Source: DALYJJ01 sp033763935 (GTDB lineage Bacteria; Acidobacteriota; Terriglobia; Bryobacterales; Bryobacteraceae). From it: DNA of 64,000 nt. The notes under the pieces were generated by a model. The model saw nothing but the letters and a program-made list of their open reading frames with translations, had not been told where the DNA came from and made no database searches. Made by a program: the position numbers and the translations under genes. Position 1 is the first letter of the stretch. Every line of letters begins with the position of its first letter. Shown piece by piece: positions 33,673 through 42,131 of the stretch. The stretch covers positions 62,001 to 126,000 of the forward strand of contig JANRJO010000016.1 in NCBI GenBank assembly GCA_033763935.1, written 5' to 3'.

Positions 33673-34829
33673 CGTTTCCCCAGAATCGTCACTACGCTCG
33701 TTGCCCCTGACCCGCCCAGATTCTGCGCCAGGCCCACGTCGGCCTTCGCCACCTGGCGCTCGCCGGCTTCCCCACGCATCTGGATCACGAGGTCGCAGAT
33801 CTGCCCCACGCCGGTCGCACCCACGGGGTGGCCCTTCGCCTTCAACCCGCCGCTGGTGTTCACCGGCTTCGGCCCCGTGCGCAGCGTGCAACCGTTCGCC
33901 GTATACGGCCCGCCCTCGCCCTTCTTGCAGAAGCCGAGGTCCTCGATGGCGACGATCTCGGCGATCGTGAAGCAGTCGTGCACCTCGGCCAGGTCGACAT
34001 CCTGCGCCGACACGCCCGCCATCCGGTAGGCCCGCTCCGCACTCGCCTTCACGGCGGCGAAGGTGGTGATGTCGTCCTTCTCGTCGAGCGCCACGGCATC
34101 GGAGGCCTGGGCGATGCCGAGCACGCGGACGGGCTTCCCGGTGAACTCGGCCGCTCGCTCCGCCGGCACGATCAGCACCGCCGCGGCGCCGTCGCTCACC
34201 AGCGAACAGTCGTAAATGGTCAACGGCTCGGCGATGGGCTTGCCGGCGAGCGCCTGCTCCACAGTGATCTTCTTGCGCATGTGCGCGAGCGGATTCAGCG
34301 CGCCGTTGTCGTGGTTCTTCACCGCCACGGCGGCCAGATGCTCACGCTTCGTGCCGAACTGCTTCATGTGGCGGTTCGCGATCATGGCGAACAGGGCAGG
34401 GAACGTCGCGCCAGCCTTCATCTCACCGCAAACGTCGCCGGCGGAGGCCAGAATCTCGGCCACTTTCGGCGTGGGCTGGTTGGTCATCTTCTCGACACCC
34501 GCCGCTACCACCACGTCGTACAGACCGGCGCCCACCGCCGAGACGGCGTGGAAGAACGCTGATCCGGACGAAGCGCAGGCCGCTTCAAAGCGGGTGGCCG
34601 GGACGCCTCGAATGCCGGCTGCCGTAGCGATGTACGGCGCCAGGTGATTCTGCCCAACAAACGACGGCCCAGCGAAATTTCCGAGGTAAAACGCTTCCAC
34701 GGCGCCGGCCGGCGCGCCCGCGTCCGCGAGGCACTTGTTCGTCGCTTCCACCGCGAGCGAGCGAAGATCCTGATCGGCGAAGGCCCCGAAAGCGGTCTTG
34801 CCGATCCCTACTATGGCGACGGGTCTCAT
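33669..34829 (-). CDS. Thiolase family acetyl-CoA acetyltransferase (SCP-x type)
   Basis: From the ATG at 34829 this is a 386-residue thiolase. The active cysteine is C85 in FEAACASSGSAF; AEVHDCFTIAE and KAKGHPVGATG carry the His and the second Cys/His sites, and GLAQNLGGSGA closes the protein. SCP-x-type thiolases act on 3-oxoacyl-CoA, for example in sterol side-chain or fatty acid breakdown. A TTG start 7 codons upstream is possible but the ATG aligns better with family N-termini. It is divergent from the sigma-factor gene. Confidence 0.88.
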   Translation of the reverse strand: MRPVAIVGIGKTAFGAFADQDLRSLAVEATNKCLADAGAPAGAVEAFYLGNFAGPSFVGQNHLAPYIATAAGIRGVPATRFEAACASSGSAFFHAVSAVGAGLYDVVVAAGVEKMTNQPTPKVAEILASAGDVCGEMKAGATFPALFAMIANRHMKQFGTKREHLAAVAVKNHDNGALNPLAHMRKKITVEQALAGKPIAEPLTIYDCSLVSDGAAAVLIVPAERAAEFTGKPVRVLGIAQASDAVALDEKDDITTFAAVKASAERAYRMAGVSAQDVDLAEVHDCFTIAEIVAIEDLGFCKKGEGGPYTANGCTLRTGPKPVNTSGGLKAKGHPVGATGVGQICDLVIQMRGEAGERQVAKADVGLAQNLGGSGATSVVTILGKR

Positions 34830-34930
34830 AAGAGTTCGAGGGACGGACAACTCCGGGCGTTACAATGGAGTAGCGCCGAAAAGTATTATTCCACGTTTCG
34901 CCGGTTCCTACGTCAAGCACTAGTAGGCGC

Positions 34931-35551
34931 ATGTATACGGCTGTTGGACGATTGACGGTGACTGAGGACCCGTTATTCCGCAACCCGGGGGAGCGCGAGA
35001 CGCCTGCCAACACCACCGACGCCGCCGCTCTGGCGGCGGAGGAGGCGCGCGAGCGGCAGGCCCGCTTCGTGAACGACAACCTGCGCCGGATCTTCGTCCA
35101 AATCTACCGGGTGGTGGGCAACGTGGCCGACGCGCAGGACCTCACTCAGGAGGCCTTCATCAAGGCCTTGCAGCACGGCGACCAGTTGCGCGACCTCGAC
35201 AAAGCCGCTCACTGGCTCAGCCGCATTGCCAGCAACACGGCCATTGACTTCCTCCGGCGGCACGGCCGTACCGCGTTTGTGGACCTTGACGAGATGCCCG
35301 AGCCCGCCCGCACCCCGCACACCGAGAACCCGGAAGCGCTCGTGCTTCGTGCCGAGCGCGAGGAATACCTGGAAGACGGCCTGCGGCTGCTCACGGACCG
35401 CGAACGCGCCGCGCTGATTCTCCGCGACGTCGAAGACCTCCCCGCGGACGAGGTCGCTCATCGTCTGAAGTGTTCGAAGGCGACGGTGCGCTCGCACATC
35501 GCCAACGCCCGGATCAAGTTCCGGCGGTACCTGGAAAGAAGGAAGTCATGA
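34931..35551 (+). CDS. ECF-type sigma-70 family RNA polymerase sigma factor
   Basis: This 206-residue sigma factor contains region 2 (about 45-115: IYRVVGNVADAQDLTQEAFI, then AHWLSRIASNTAIDFLRRHG) and region 4 (about 145-200: LTDRERAALILRDVEDLPADEVA with KCSKATVRSHIANARIKFRR). The middle and region 1 are short, as in ECF sigmas. It is followed by a zf-HC2 anti-sigma gene overlapping by ATGA, a standard ECF module. Its targets are unknown. Confidence 0.9.
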   Translation: MYTAVGRLTVTEDPLFRNPGERETPANTTDAAALAAEEARERQARFVNDNLRRIFVQIYRVVGNVADAQDLTQEAFIKALQHGDQLRDLDKAAHWLSRIASNTAIDFLRRHGRTAFVDLDEMPEPARTPHTENPEALVLRAEREEYLEDGLRLLTDRERAALILRDVEDLPADEVAHRLKCSKATVRSHIANARIKFRRYLERRKS

Positions 35552-36120
35552 AGCGCTCGGGAGCCCATCCGGACGCCGCCCAACTTGCGTTGGAAGCCAG
35601 GGGGGACCTCGGCTTTTGGGAGTCATGGAAGTTGCGCCGGCACCTCGCCGAGTGCCCCTCCTGTGACCGCGAGTTGAAGCTGTATGCCGCGGCGGCCGAG
35701 GGCTTGGCCCGCCGCGCAGCGGAACTACCCGCCGATCTCAACTGGAACCGGCTGGCCGCCGAGATGAAGGCGAACATCCGCTTGGGCCTCTACGCAGGCG
35801 AGATCGTCGGCGGCCGCGAATCTGCCCCGGTGCGGCTCACCTGGCGCGCGGCCTTGGCCATCGCCGCCGTCACTGTACTCGTCATCTCCGGCTGGTGGCT
35901 GCATGTGCCGAAGCCGGATGGTGCGTTGGATGCGGAACCGGGTATCGTCCTCGCCGCCGGCGAGGACGGCCTGGAATTGAAAGAAGGAGGATCGGCCCTG
36001 ACGCTGCGCCACCCGGATCCCGAGCACGTCACCTGGACGGTGACGGCGGGCGGCGCGGATGCACGGTACGTGGATGCGCAGAGCGGTCAGGTGACGATCA
36101 ACAAAGTGTATGCGGAGTAG
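35548..36120 (+). CDS. Anti-sigma factor with zf-HC2 domain
   Basis: This 190-residue membrane protein has an anti-sigma zinc finger in its cytoplasmic N-terminus: HLAECPSC gives H32, C36 and C39 (HxxxCxxC). One membrane helix is at residues 101-119 (ALAIAAVTVLVISGWWLH), and the outside domain ends with DAQSGQVTINKVYAE. It holds the ECF sigma factor until a signal arrives. Its ATG overlaps the sigma stop. Its stop overlaps the start of the secreted gene by 11 bases. Confidence 0.85.
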   Translation: MKRSGAHPDAAQLALEARGDLGFWESWKLRRHLAECPSCDRELKLYAAAAEGLARRAAELPADLNWNRLAAEMKANIRLGLYAGEIVGGRESAPVRLTWRAALAIAAVTVLVISGWWLHVPKPDGALDAEPGIVLAAGEDGLELKEGGSALTLRHPDPEHVTWTVTAGGADARYVDAQSGQVTINKVYAE

Positions 36121-37237
36121 CGGCCTGTTTGCTGTCCTGCTTGGCGGCGCCCTGTGGGCGCAGGCGCCTGCCGCGCTCGAGCCCGGCAGTTCTCTGCACA
36201 TCAATCTTCCCGACGATTCTCCGGTCACTCTGGTGAAGGCGGACATGGGGCAGTCGCGCGCCGAAGCGCGCGGCGGTGCTCTCGTCCTCGACCTCCGCGC
36301 GTTGCTCACCCTCCGCAATAGCGGCAGTCGCAGCATTCGCGGTGTGTCACTGCTCGTCATGGCCCAGGAGGTCACCCCGGGCGGCAAAGGTTCCGTTACG
36401 GTTCCCAGCCTGCACATCCGCCCGGGCGAAACCTTTCCGGTACGAGTGGATTTGCGTCTGCTGCGCCCGGCGGCGGTGATCGGGGGGCCGCTGGTGCAGG
36501 TGGCACTCGACGGCGTCCTTTTTGACGACCTGGGCTTCTTCGGCCCCAACCGCCTGAATTCGCGGCGCGCCATGCTGCAGTGGGAACTCGAGGCCCGTCG
36601 GGATCGCCGGCATTTCCAGGCGATGCTCGACAACGGCGGCATCGAAGGGCTGCGGAAGGAACTACTGGCGAGCCTGTCCCGGCAGGCGGAGCGGCCGCGG
36701 GTGGATGTCCAGGTCAGCCGGGCCGGCCGCGTCACCAACGTCGAGCCGGAACGCGAGCTCAGGTTCGCTTTCCTGCATTTGCCGGGCGCTCCGCTGGAAG
36801 CGGTCGCTGGAGTGGCCCGCTCCTCCGGTAGCGAGCTGCGCGCCCCCAGCATCGAGGTCCGCAATAAGTCGGATCGCGAAATCCGGTATGTCGAGATGGG
36901 CTGGCTGGTCCGCGACCGCCAGGGCCGCGAGTTCCTCGCGGGTTCGCTTCCCGCCGACGTCGCGCTGCGCCCCGGGCAAAAGTCGATGGTCAGCCAGACT
37001 ACGTCGATGAAGCTGATGGAGCGCGCCGGCCAACCGGTTCCGGTGGATAGCATGACCGGCTATGTCGCGACCGTGGAATTCACCGATGGCAAAATGTGGC
37101 TCCCCAGTCGCGAAGAGTTATCCCAGCCCCGCTTGCAGAAGGCCCTCGCTCCCTCGCCTGAGGAACAGCGCCTGACGGAGATCTACCGCAAAAAGGGCTT
37201 GTCCGCTGTCGTCGACGAACTGAACCGGCTGCGGTAG
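36110..37237 (+). CDS. Secreted hypothetical protein of the sigma operon
   Basis: This 375-residue protein has a signal peptide (SSGLFAVLLGGALWAQA). The rest is beta-rich with several strand repeats (SPVTLVKADMGQSRAEARGG, VTVPSLHIRPGETFPVRVD) and no known motif. It overlaps the anti-sigma gene by 11 bases and so is part of the sigma/anti-sigma operon, possibly a sensor or a regulated target at the cell envelope. Confidence 0.72.
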   Translation: MRSSGLFAVLLGGALWAQAPAALEPGSSLHINLPDDSPVTLVKADMGQSRAEARGGALVLDLRALLTLRNSGSRSIRGVSLLVMAQEVTPGGKGSVTVPSLHIRPGETFPVRVDLRLLRPAAVIGGPLVQVALDGVLFDDLGFFGPNRLNSRRAMLQWELEARRDRRHFQAMLDNGGIEGLRKELLASLSRQAERPRVDVQVSRAGRVTNVEPERELRFAFLHLPGAPLEAVAGVARSSGSELRAPSIEVRNKSDREIRYVEMGWLVRDRQGREFLAGSLPADVALRPGQKSMVSQTTSMKLMERAGQPVPVDSMTGYVATVEFTDGKMWLPSREELSQPRLQKALAPSPEEQRLTEIYRKKGLSAVVDELNRLR

Positions 37238-37277
37238 TACGAAGCGAACCCGAGCGTCCCCGCGTCTAGTGGGCACT

Positions 37278-37820
37278 ATGGAAACCGCAGTTGAGGTGAT
37301 CGACAAGCAGCCCTGGATCGATGACGCTGCCATCGCCGCGCAAGGAGCCGTAGAGCGGGCCCTGGACGCGACGGGGGGCGAAAACGCAGACGAATTGAAG
37401 AACTTCCTGCACGGGAAGTGGCTCGGGCATCCGCTCCACGCCGCTCTCACCGACCTGCCCGTCGGAGCCTTCTCCACCTCGGTGATTCTGGATCGCTTCC
37501 CCTCGCCCGACGCCGAAAAGGCCGCTGACCTCGCGCTTGCGGTGGGACTGGCAGGGGCCGGCTTGGCGGTCCTGCCTGGTCTGACAGACTGGCATGTCAC
37601 CAGCGGCCGCGCCCGCCGCATTGGCCTCATTCACGGGCTGCTCAACCTGGCCGGCGCCGGGCTCTTCGCTGCTTCGCTGGTCGCGCGGAAGGGTGGCAAT
37701 CGAGAGAAGGGGCGCGCCTTATCTCTCGTCGGGTTCGCTGCCTCGATGACGGCGGCGTACCTGGGGGGCAAGCTCACCTATCGGGAAGGTGTGGGCGTCG
37801 AACCCCATCACACGCCCTAG
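37278..37820 (+). CDS. DUF2231-family membrane protein
   Basis: This 180-residue protein has the DUF2231 pattern: the KWLGHPLHAALTDLPVGAF signature near residue 50, then alternating membrane helices. Four membrane segments are likely (about 57-75, 87-105, 118-140, 145-165), with His in LIHGLLNLAGA. DUF2231 proteins are of unknown function in bacteria. The ATG at 37278 gives the best start; a GTG three codons upstream is also open. Its TAG shares bases with the stop of the converging gene. Confidence 0.78.
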   Translation: METAVEVIDKQPWIDDAAIAAQGAVERALDATGGENADELKNFLHGKWLGHPLHAALTDLPVGAFSTSVILDRFPSPDAEKAADLALAVGLAGAGLAVLPGLTDWHVTSGRARRIGLIHGLLNLAGAGLFAASLVARKGGNREKGRALSLVGFAASMTAAYLGGKLTYREGVGVEPHHTP

Positions 37821-38668
37821 AGTTCGTCGTACAGGCCCGAGTAGCTGCGCGTCCAGAGGCGCCCGGCGAAGCCCTTCATCCAAGGCGCCTGGTCGGAGAA
37901 GTCGAGCAGCTTCTCCGCCTCCTGCTTGGACTTTCCCTCGCGCTTCAGCTTCGACACGCGATCGCGTACCACCTCGAAACTCCGTTTCCAGGCCACGAGG
38001 TCAGCGCGCGTCATTACCGGACCGTGGCCGGGAATCACGCGGTCGAACTCCCACTCGAGGATGGCATCGATGGTCTTCGTCCACTGGATGCCGCTGCCGC
38101 CGGCCGAGTAATCGATCAGCGGGGCGCCGGCGATGAACAGATCGCCGGTATGGATGGTCTTGTGGGCGGGGAAGTAAATCACCGCGTCCCCGTTGGTGTG
38201 ACCTCGCCCGAAGTGCCGGGCGCGCACTTCCTTCCCGCCCAGGTGGACGGCGGTTTCGTCGCTGAACGTTACCCGGGCGAGCCCGGGCATGTTCGCAGCA
38301 GCCATGTTCGCCCGCGCGTTGCGATGCGAGATGACCTCCGTCGGCGTGGCCTTCATGAGTGCCTGGTTCCCGCCGCTGTGGTCCCCGTGCTGGTGCGTGT
38401 TCAGCACATATCGAACGGGCGCGTCGGTCACCTTCTTCACGTTGGCGAGGATCTCCGGCACGTTGCGCTCGAACTTGTCGTCGACCAGGATCGCGCCCTC
38501 GCCGGTGACATAGATGGCCACATTGCCGCCGCTACCGGAGAGCACATGAAGGTCGTCGGCGATCTTCTCAAGAACCAGCGGCTCCGGCGCCTGCTGGGTA
38601 TAAGCCAACCAGAGCCCGCCGGCCAGGCAGACCAAGGCGCAGGAGCGAAGGGCGAGCGTGCGAGCCAT
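37817..38668 (-). CDS. Secreted MBL-fold metallo-hydrolase
   Basis: From the ATG at 38668 the protein is 283 residues. A signal anchor (RSCALVCLAGGLWLAY) comes first, then the zinc motif NTHQHGDHSGGN and HFGRGHTNGD, and IPGHGPVM near the C-terminus. This is the metallo-beta-lactamase superfamily, subgroup with Zn-dependent hydrolases on esters or thioesters. The frame upstream of 38668 overlaps the PEP-CTERM gene and was not used. Confidence 0.85.
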   Translation of the reverse strand: MARTLALRSCALVCLAGGLWLAYTQQAPEPLVLEKIADDLHVLSGSGGNVAIYVTGEGAILVDDKFERNVPEILANVKKVTDAPVRYVLNTHQHGDHSGGNQALMKATPTEVISHRNARANMAAANMPGLARVTFSDETAVHLGGKEVRARHFGRGHTNGDAVIYFPAHKTIHTGDLFIAGAPLIDYSAGGSGIQWTKTIDAILEWEFDRVIPGHGPVMTRADLVAWKRSFEVVRDRVSKLKREGKSKQEAEKLLDFSDQAPWMKGFAGRLWTRSYSGLYDEL

Positions 38669-38675
38669 TCGCGAA

Positions 38676-39371
38676 TTATAGATGAGCGGCGCGGCGGCGG
38701 AGAAGTCCGGCAACCAGTAACCCGCCGCCGACCAGGAGCACGCTGCCGGGCTCCGGTACCAATGGCGAGGCGTCCTGTATTCGCAGGTTGACCCCCACGA
38801 AGTCCCCGTTTGGAATCACGAAGGGGTCTTTGTGAAGGCTGAGCTGGACGGTATCGCCGACGGAAAGCGGAATCACGGGAGCAAGAAACGCTTCGGGATT
38901 CGCCCGTGTCGTTCCGTCGCCGGAGACGATATGCCCCGACAGGACCGCGCTGCCGTTGACGAACAACGTGTAGAGAGTCCCCCGCCCGATGTTGCGGCCG
39001 TTCCAGACGTTTCCGGAGATGTCGAAGACGCCGGCTACCGGGCTTGTCCACAAAAAGTTCAAGGCGGCCGTCAGGCCGATGGTCTCGCTCGTGTGAACCA
39101 CCACGTCCCCGGGTGCCCAGTCGAACCCGGGGCCCGGATCGCCCGCGGCCTTGAATGCCACGTTCGGGAAATTGCCGCCCCAGCCGACTTCACCAGGGAA
39201 GGTCCAGGAACTGAGCCCCGTCAGCGACATCAGTCCGAGTCCTTCGCGATACGTCCAGCCCGTGGGCGTCGGGTTCGATAGCAGGCTGAAATCAGCATTG
39301 AGGTCCGCGACGACGGCCGCTGGGGCGGAACACAGCGGCAATAGCAGAAACAGTGGCACCAGGTAACGCAT
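38676..39371 (-). CDS. PEP-CTERM sorting-domain protein
   Basis: This 231-residue protein has a signal peptide and ends with the PEP-CTERM sorting signal: VPEPGSVLLVGGGLLVAGLL followed by RRRAAHL. Such proteins are processed by an exosortase and tied to exopolysaccharide. The middle is a beta-sandwich-like region (SWTFPGEVGWGGNFPNVAF, TSETIGLTAALNF). The exosortase (EpsH) gene is not in this window. Confidence 0.85.
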   Translation of the reverse strand: MRYLVPLFLLLPLCSAPAAVVADLNADFSLLSNPTPTGWTYREGLGLMSLTGLSSWTFPGEVGWGGNFPNVAFKAAGDPGPGFDWAPGDVVVHTSETIGLTAALNFLWTSPVAGVFDISGNVWNGRNIGRGTLYTLFVNGSAVLSGHIVSGDGTTRANPEAFLAPVIPLSVGDTVQLSLHKDPFVIPNGDFVGVNLRIQDASPLVPEPGSVLLVGGGLLVAGLLRRRAAHL

Positions 39372-39405
39372 TGCGCCTCCGAAAGCTGCGAAAGAGTCTA
39401 AATGA

Positions 39406-39423
39406 TTGCCTTGAATAAGGCAA
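39406..39423 (-). promoter_or_regulatory. Inverted repeat over the PEP-CTERM promoter region
   Basis: TTGCCTT (39406-39412) and AAGGCAA (39417-39423) form a perfect 7-bp palindrome with a GAAT spacer. On the minus strand TTGCCT with 17 bases to TAGACT could be a weak -35/-10 pair upstream of the PEP-CTERM gene, so the palindrome would be an operator or a hairpin near it. Confidence 0.4.
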
Positions 39424-39481
39424 CAAATAGTTTCAGATTAGTGACAGGACTCAGCGGCGAGCGGGCGCGTATGCTAGCAGA

Positions 39482-40468
39482 TTGGCGAAATCGCTGGCTC
39501 CGCAAACGGTCGCGCTCGACGGGACGCCGCTGGCGACCGGCCACGGGGGTATTCGCCGGTACGTGGCCGAACTCTATCGCGCATTGGTTCAGGAGTTCCC
39601 CGACCGGCGGTTCCTCACCATGACGGATCAGGACAACCGCGCACGCGGGTGGCTGGCGCGGCGGTGGTGGCTCGCCGGTGTACAGCAGGAGATGCGAAGG
39701 GTGGGCGCCGATCTGTTCCACGGCGGCGACTTCACCGTACCGTACGTTCCGTCGCGTCCGTCCGTAATGACCGTGCATGATCTCTCACCGTGGCGTTTCC
39801 CGAACGCCTCGGCCCGGGTGCGGGTTCGTACTCCAGCCCTGCTTCGCCTTGGACTGGCCACGATGGTCATCACTCCGACGGAGGCGGTTCGCCGGGAGGT
39901 GGTCGACTTCTTCCGGATTGCCCCACAGCGCGTGACTGCGGTGCCCCTCGCAGCTGGTCCGGAGTTCCGACCTGTGAAGGGACCGCCTGCGCAGCGACCC
40001 TATTTCTTGTACGTTGGAAGCACCGAGTCAAGAAAGAACCTGGACATGCTCAAGGGCGTTTGGCGGGAACTGCGCGCCGCGTACGAGGTGGATCTGCGAG
40101 TGACGGGTGAAGGAGAGTACGTGCCCGAAGAAGAGCTGCCGTCGCTGTACAGCGGCGCGATCGCCTGTCTGTATCCATCGCTCTACGAAGGCTTCGGACT
40201 TCCTGTGCTCGAAGCCATGCAGTGCGGCACGGCGGTCATCGCAGCAAACACCCCCGCCGTGGCGGAGGTGGCCGGGGACGCTGCGCTCCTGCTGCCCGCC
40301 CGCGACCGACATGCATGGCGCCAGGCCATGGAAGCGGCTCTTCTCGGCGGCCGGCGCGGCGAGTGGCGGGCAAGGGGGGTTGCGCGGGCTGCGCAGTTCA
40401 GTTGGCCGTCGACCGCACACAAGACGTTCGCCGTCTACGAAGAGGCAATGAGGCGGTTCCATGCGTGA
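39482..40468 (+). CDS. Glycosyltransferase family 4
   Basis: This 328-residue protein has the GT-B fold of family 4. The donor-binding motif YPSLYEGFGLPVLEAMQCGT near residue 225 has the EX7E pattern (E of YEGF and E of LEAM). An N-terminal GHGGIRRYVAELYRAL segment is the acceptor domain, and FLYVGSTESRKN begins the second domain. It starts with TTG. Its product is a nucleotide-sugar-dependent glycosyl transfer to lipid or polysaccharide. The next gene overlaps it by 8 bases. Confidence 0.87.
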   Translation: MAKSLAPQTVALDGTPLATGHGGIRRYVAELYRALVQEFPDRRFLTMTDQDNRARGWLARRWWLAGVQQEMRRVGADLFHGGDFTVPYVPSRPSVMTVHDLSPWRFPNASARVRVRTPALLRLGLATMVITPTEAVRREVVDFFRIAPQRVTAVPLAAGPEFRPVKGPPAQRPYFLYVGSTESRKNLDMLKGVWRELRAAYEVDLRVTGEGEYVPEEELPSLYSGAIACLYPSLYEGFGLPVLEAMQCGTAVIAANTPAVAEVAGDAALLLPARDRHAWRQAMEAALLGGRRGEWRARGVARAAQFSWPSTAHKTFAVYEEAMRRFHA

Positions 40469-41645
40469 AGCCTTCGTTCTGTCGCCGGAGTGCCCCTGGC
40501 CGGCGGCTGGCGGGGGTGCAGTCCGCACTGCGTCGATCGTCGAGTTCCTTGCCCGGCGATACGAAGTGGATATGGCACTCTTCCGCGTCGAGGGAGAGCC
40601 CGACGTGCGTTGGACGTTTCCGCAGCACCTGCTCCGCCGCGCGGAGTGGATCGACCTGCCGCGGTCCTCCAAAGCCGCGGGGCACCGGGCTGTCCGCAAT
40701 CTCTGGCGCGCCTTTCGCGGCCGGGCGCCCCTGGTCGACCGGTTCGCCGGCTTTCAGGCGAAGCTGGCACAGTTGACCGAGAGCTACCATTACCGGCTCG
40801 CCGTTTTCGAGCATCTATGGACAGCACCTTACGCCTCCGTGTTGGCCGGCCGGTGCCAGCGGCTGGTGCTGGATCTGCACAACGTCGAATCGCGGTTGTA
40901 CGAGACGCACGCCGCAGCCGAGCCGTTCCCTTACTCCGCGCTCAGTACCGCGTTTGCGAAGGCATCGGCGCGCGTGGAACGAGACTGGCTCCACCGCTTC
41001 CACGTGATCCTGGCGGCATCGGAAGCCGATGCTTCGGTGGCCCGGCGTCTCGCCCCGAACGCGCGGGTCCATGTCTACCCCAATGCGCTGCCGCTGGTGC
41101 CGCGTCCCGCCGCTGAGCCGGAGCACGTCCTGATCTTCTCCGGAAACCTCGAGTACCATCCCAATCTCACCGCCATCCGCTTCTTCCGCGATGCCGTCTG
41201 GCCGCGGCTGAAAGAGCGCTGGCCGAAGCTCCGGTGGCGGCTCATCGGAAAGAACCCGGAAGCGGCGCAGCCCCTCCTCGCCGGGGACTCCCGGGTGGAA
41301 TTCACAGGCGCCGTGCGGGACGCCGTTCCGGAGATCGCGAGGGGACAGGTGGCCATCGTGCCTTTGCTCTCCGGCAGCGGAACGCGGGTCAAGATCCTGG
41401 AAGCGTGGGCGGCGGGCGTTCCCGTGGTATCCACAAAGCTCGGGGCGGAGGGTCTCCGGGCAACCGATAAAGAGCACCTCTTGTTGGCTGACGCCGCGGA
41501 ACCCTTCGCGGCGGCGGTAAACACGCTCCTTGGCTCCGAGCGCCTGTGCGAGGAGTTAGGAGCAGCCGGTCGCCGCCACTATGAACGCCACTTTACCTGG
41601 AGCGCCGCGTGGGAGCGGTTGGCGGACTGCGAACTCATCATTTGA
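40461..41645 (+). CDS. Glycosyltransferase family 4 (second)
   Basis: This 394-residue protein is a GT-B glycosyltransferase. The C-terminal half shows FSGNLEYHPNLTAIRFF, VAIVPLLSGSGTRVKILEAW and AGVPVVSTKLGAEGL. The EX7E-type region is less canonical than in the preceding gene. It overlaps that gene by 8 bases, so the pair makes one operon, perhaps for exopolysaccharide in line with the nearby PEP-CTERM protein. Confidence 0.85.
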   Translation: MREAFVLSPECPWPAAGGGAVRTASIVEFLARRYEVDMALFRVEGEPDVRWTFPQHLLRRAEWIDLPRSSKAAGHRAVRNLWRAFRGRAPLVDRFAGFQAKLAQLTESYHYRLAVFEHLWTAPYASVLAGRCQRLVLDLHNVESRLYETHAAAEPFPYSALSTAFAKASARVERDWLHRFHVILAASEADASVARRLAPNARVHVYPNALPLVPRPAAEPEHVLIFSGNLEYHPNLTAIRFFRDAVWPRLKERWPKLRWRLIGKNPEAAQPLLAGDSRVEFTGAVRDAVPEIARGQVAIVPLLSGSGTRVKILEAWAAGVPVVSTKLGAEGLRATDKEHLLLADAAEPFAAAVNTLLGSERLCEELGAAGRRHYERHFTWSAAWERLADCELII

Positions 41646-41666
41646 ATATTGGCGCCGGGACGATCT

Positions 41667-41697
41667 CCTAATCTATAGTGAGAATAGGGTGATTAGG
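41667..41697 (+). promoter_or_regulatory. Candidate Rrf2 operator around the promoter
   Basis: CCTAATC (41667-41673) and GATTAGG (41691-41697) form a 7-bp inverted repeat with 17 bases between. Inside it lies TATAGT (41674-41679), a good -10 hexamer, with AGGG (41686-41689) as ribosome site. Bound regulator would block the -10, so autoregulation of the rrf2-cysK operon is plausible. Confidence 0.5.
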
Positions 41698-41699
41698 GC

Positions 41700-42122
41700 T
41701 TGAGGATCTCCGGTAAAGGGCAGTATGCGCTTCACGCTATCTTCGATTTGACCCTCGAGGGCAACAGCCGGCCGGTCCGCATCGCGGACATCGCGCGGCG
41801 GCAGAAGATTCCCCAGAAGTTTCTCGAACTGATTCTCGCGAGTTTGAAGCAAGGGGGATTCGTCGAGTCCCGGCGCGGCGCGGACGGCGGGTACCTGCTG
41901 GCCCGCGATCCGAAGATGCTGCCGGTAGGCGAGGTGCTCCGGTACGTGGAAGGCGGCGACCGGACTTCGAAGCGAGGGAAGCGCGCGGAGACGCCCTTCA
42001 GCGCCTTGTGGCTGCGCGTGGACCAGGCGGTCTCCGGCGTGATTGATCAGACCACCTTCGCCGATCTGGCGCAGGCGTGGCGGGAGCGCGAAGAGCGCTA
42101 CGTGCCTAACTGGGACATATAG
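41700..42122 (+). CDS. Rrf2-family transcriptional regulator
   Basis: This 140-residue protein starts at a TTG that gives the family N-terminus RISGKGQYALHAIFDL. The winged HTH includes RIADIARRQKIPQKFLELIL and the wing GGYLLARDP. There is no cysteine at all, so it cannot carry the Fe-S cluster of IscR or NsrR; it is more like CymR, which works with CysK. The next gene, 10 bases on, is cysK, so a sulphur-sensing role is likely by analogy. Confidence 0.87.
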   Translation: MRISGKGQYALHAIFDLTLEGNSRPVRIADIARRQKIPQKFLELILASLKQGGFVESRRGADGGYLLARDPKMLPVGEVLRYVEGGDRTSKRGKRAETPFSALWLRVDQAVSGVIDQTTFADLAQAWREREERYVPNWDI

Positions 42123-42131
42123 GGGAGACGA

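Noticed and set aside
34829..34931. Possible promoters between the thiolase and sigma genes
   Set aside because: TATTAT and TTGACG hexamers are present, but no pair has a suitable spacing.
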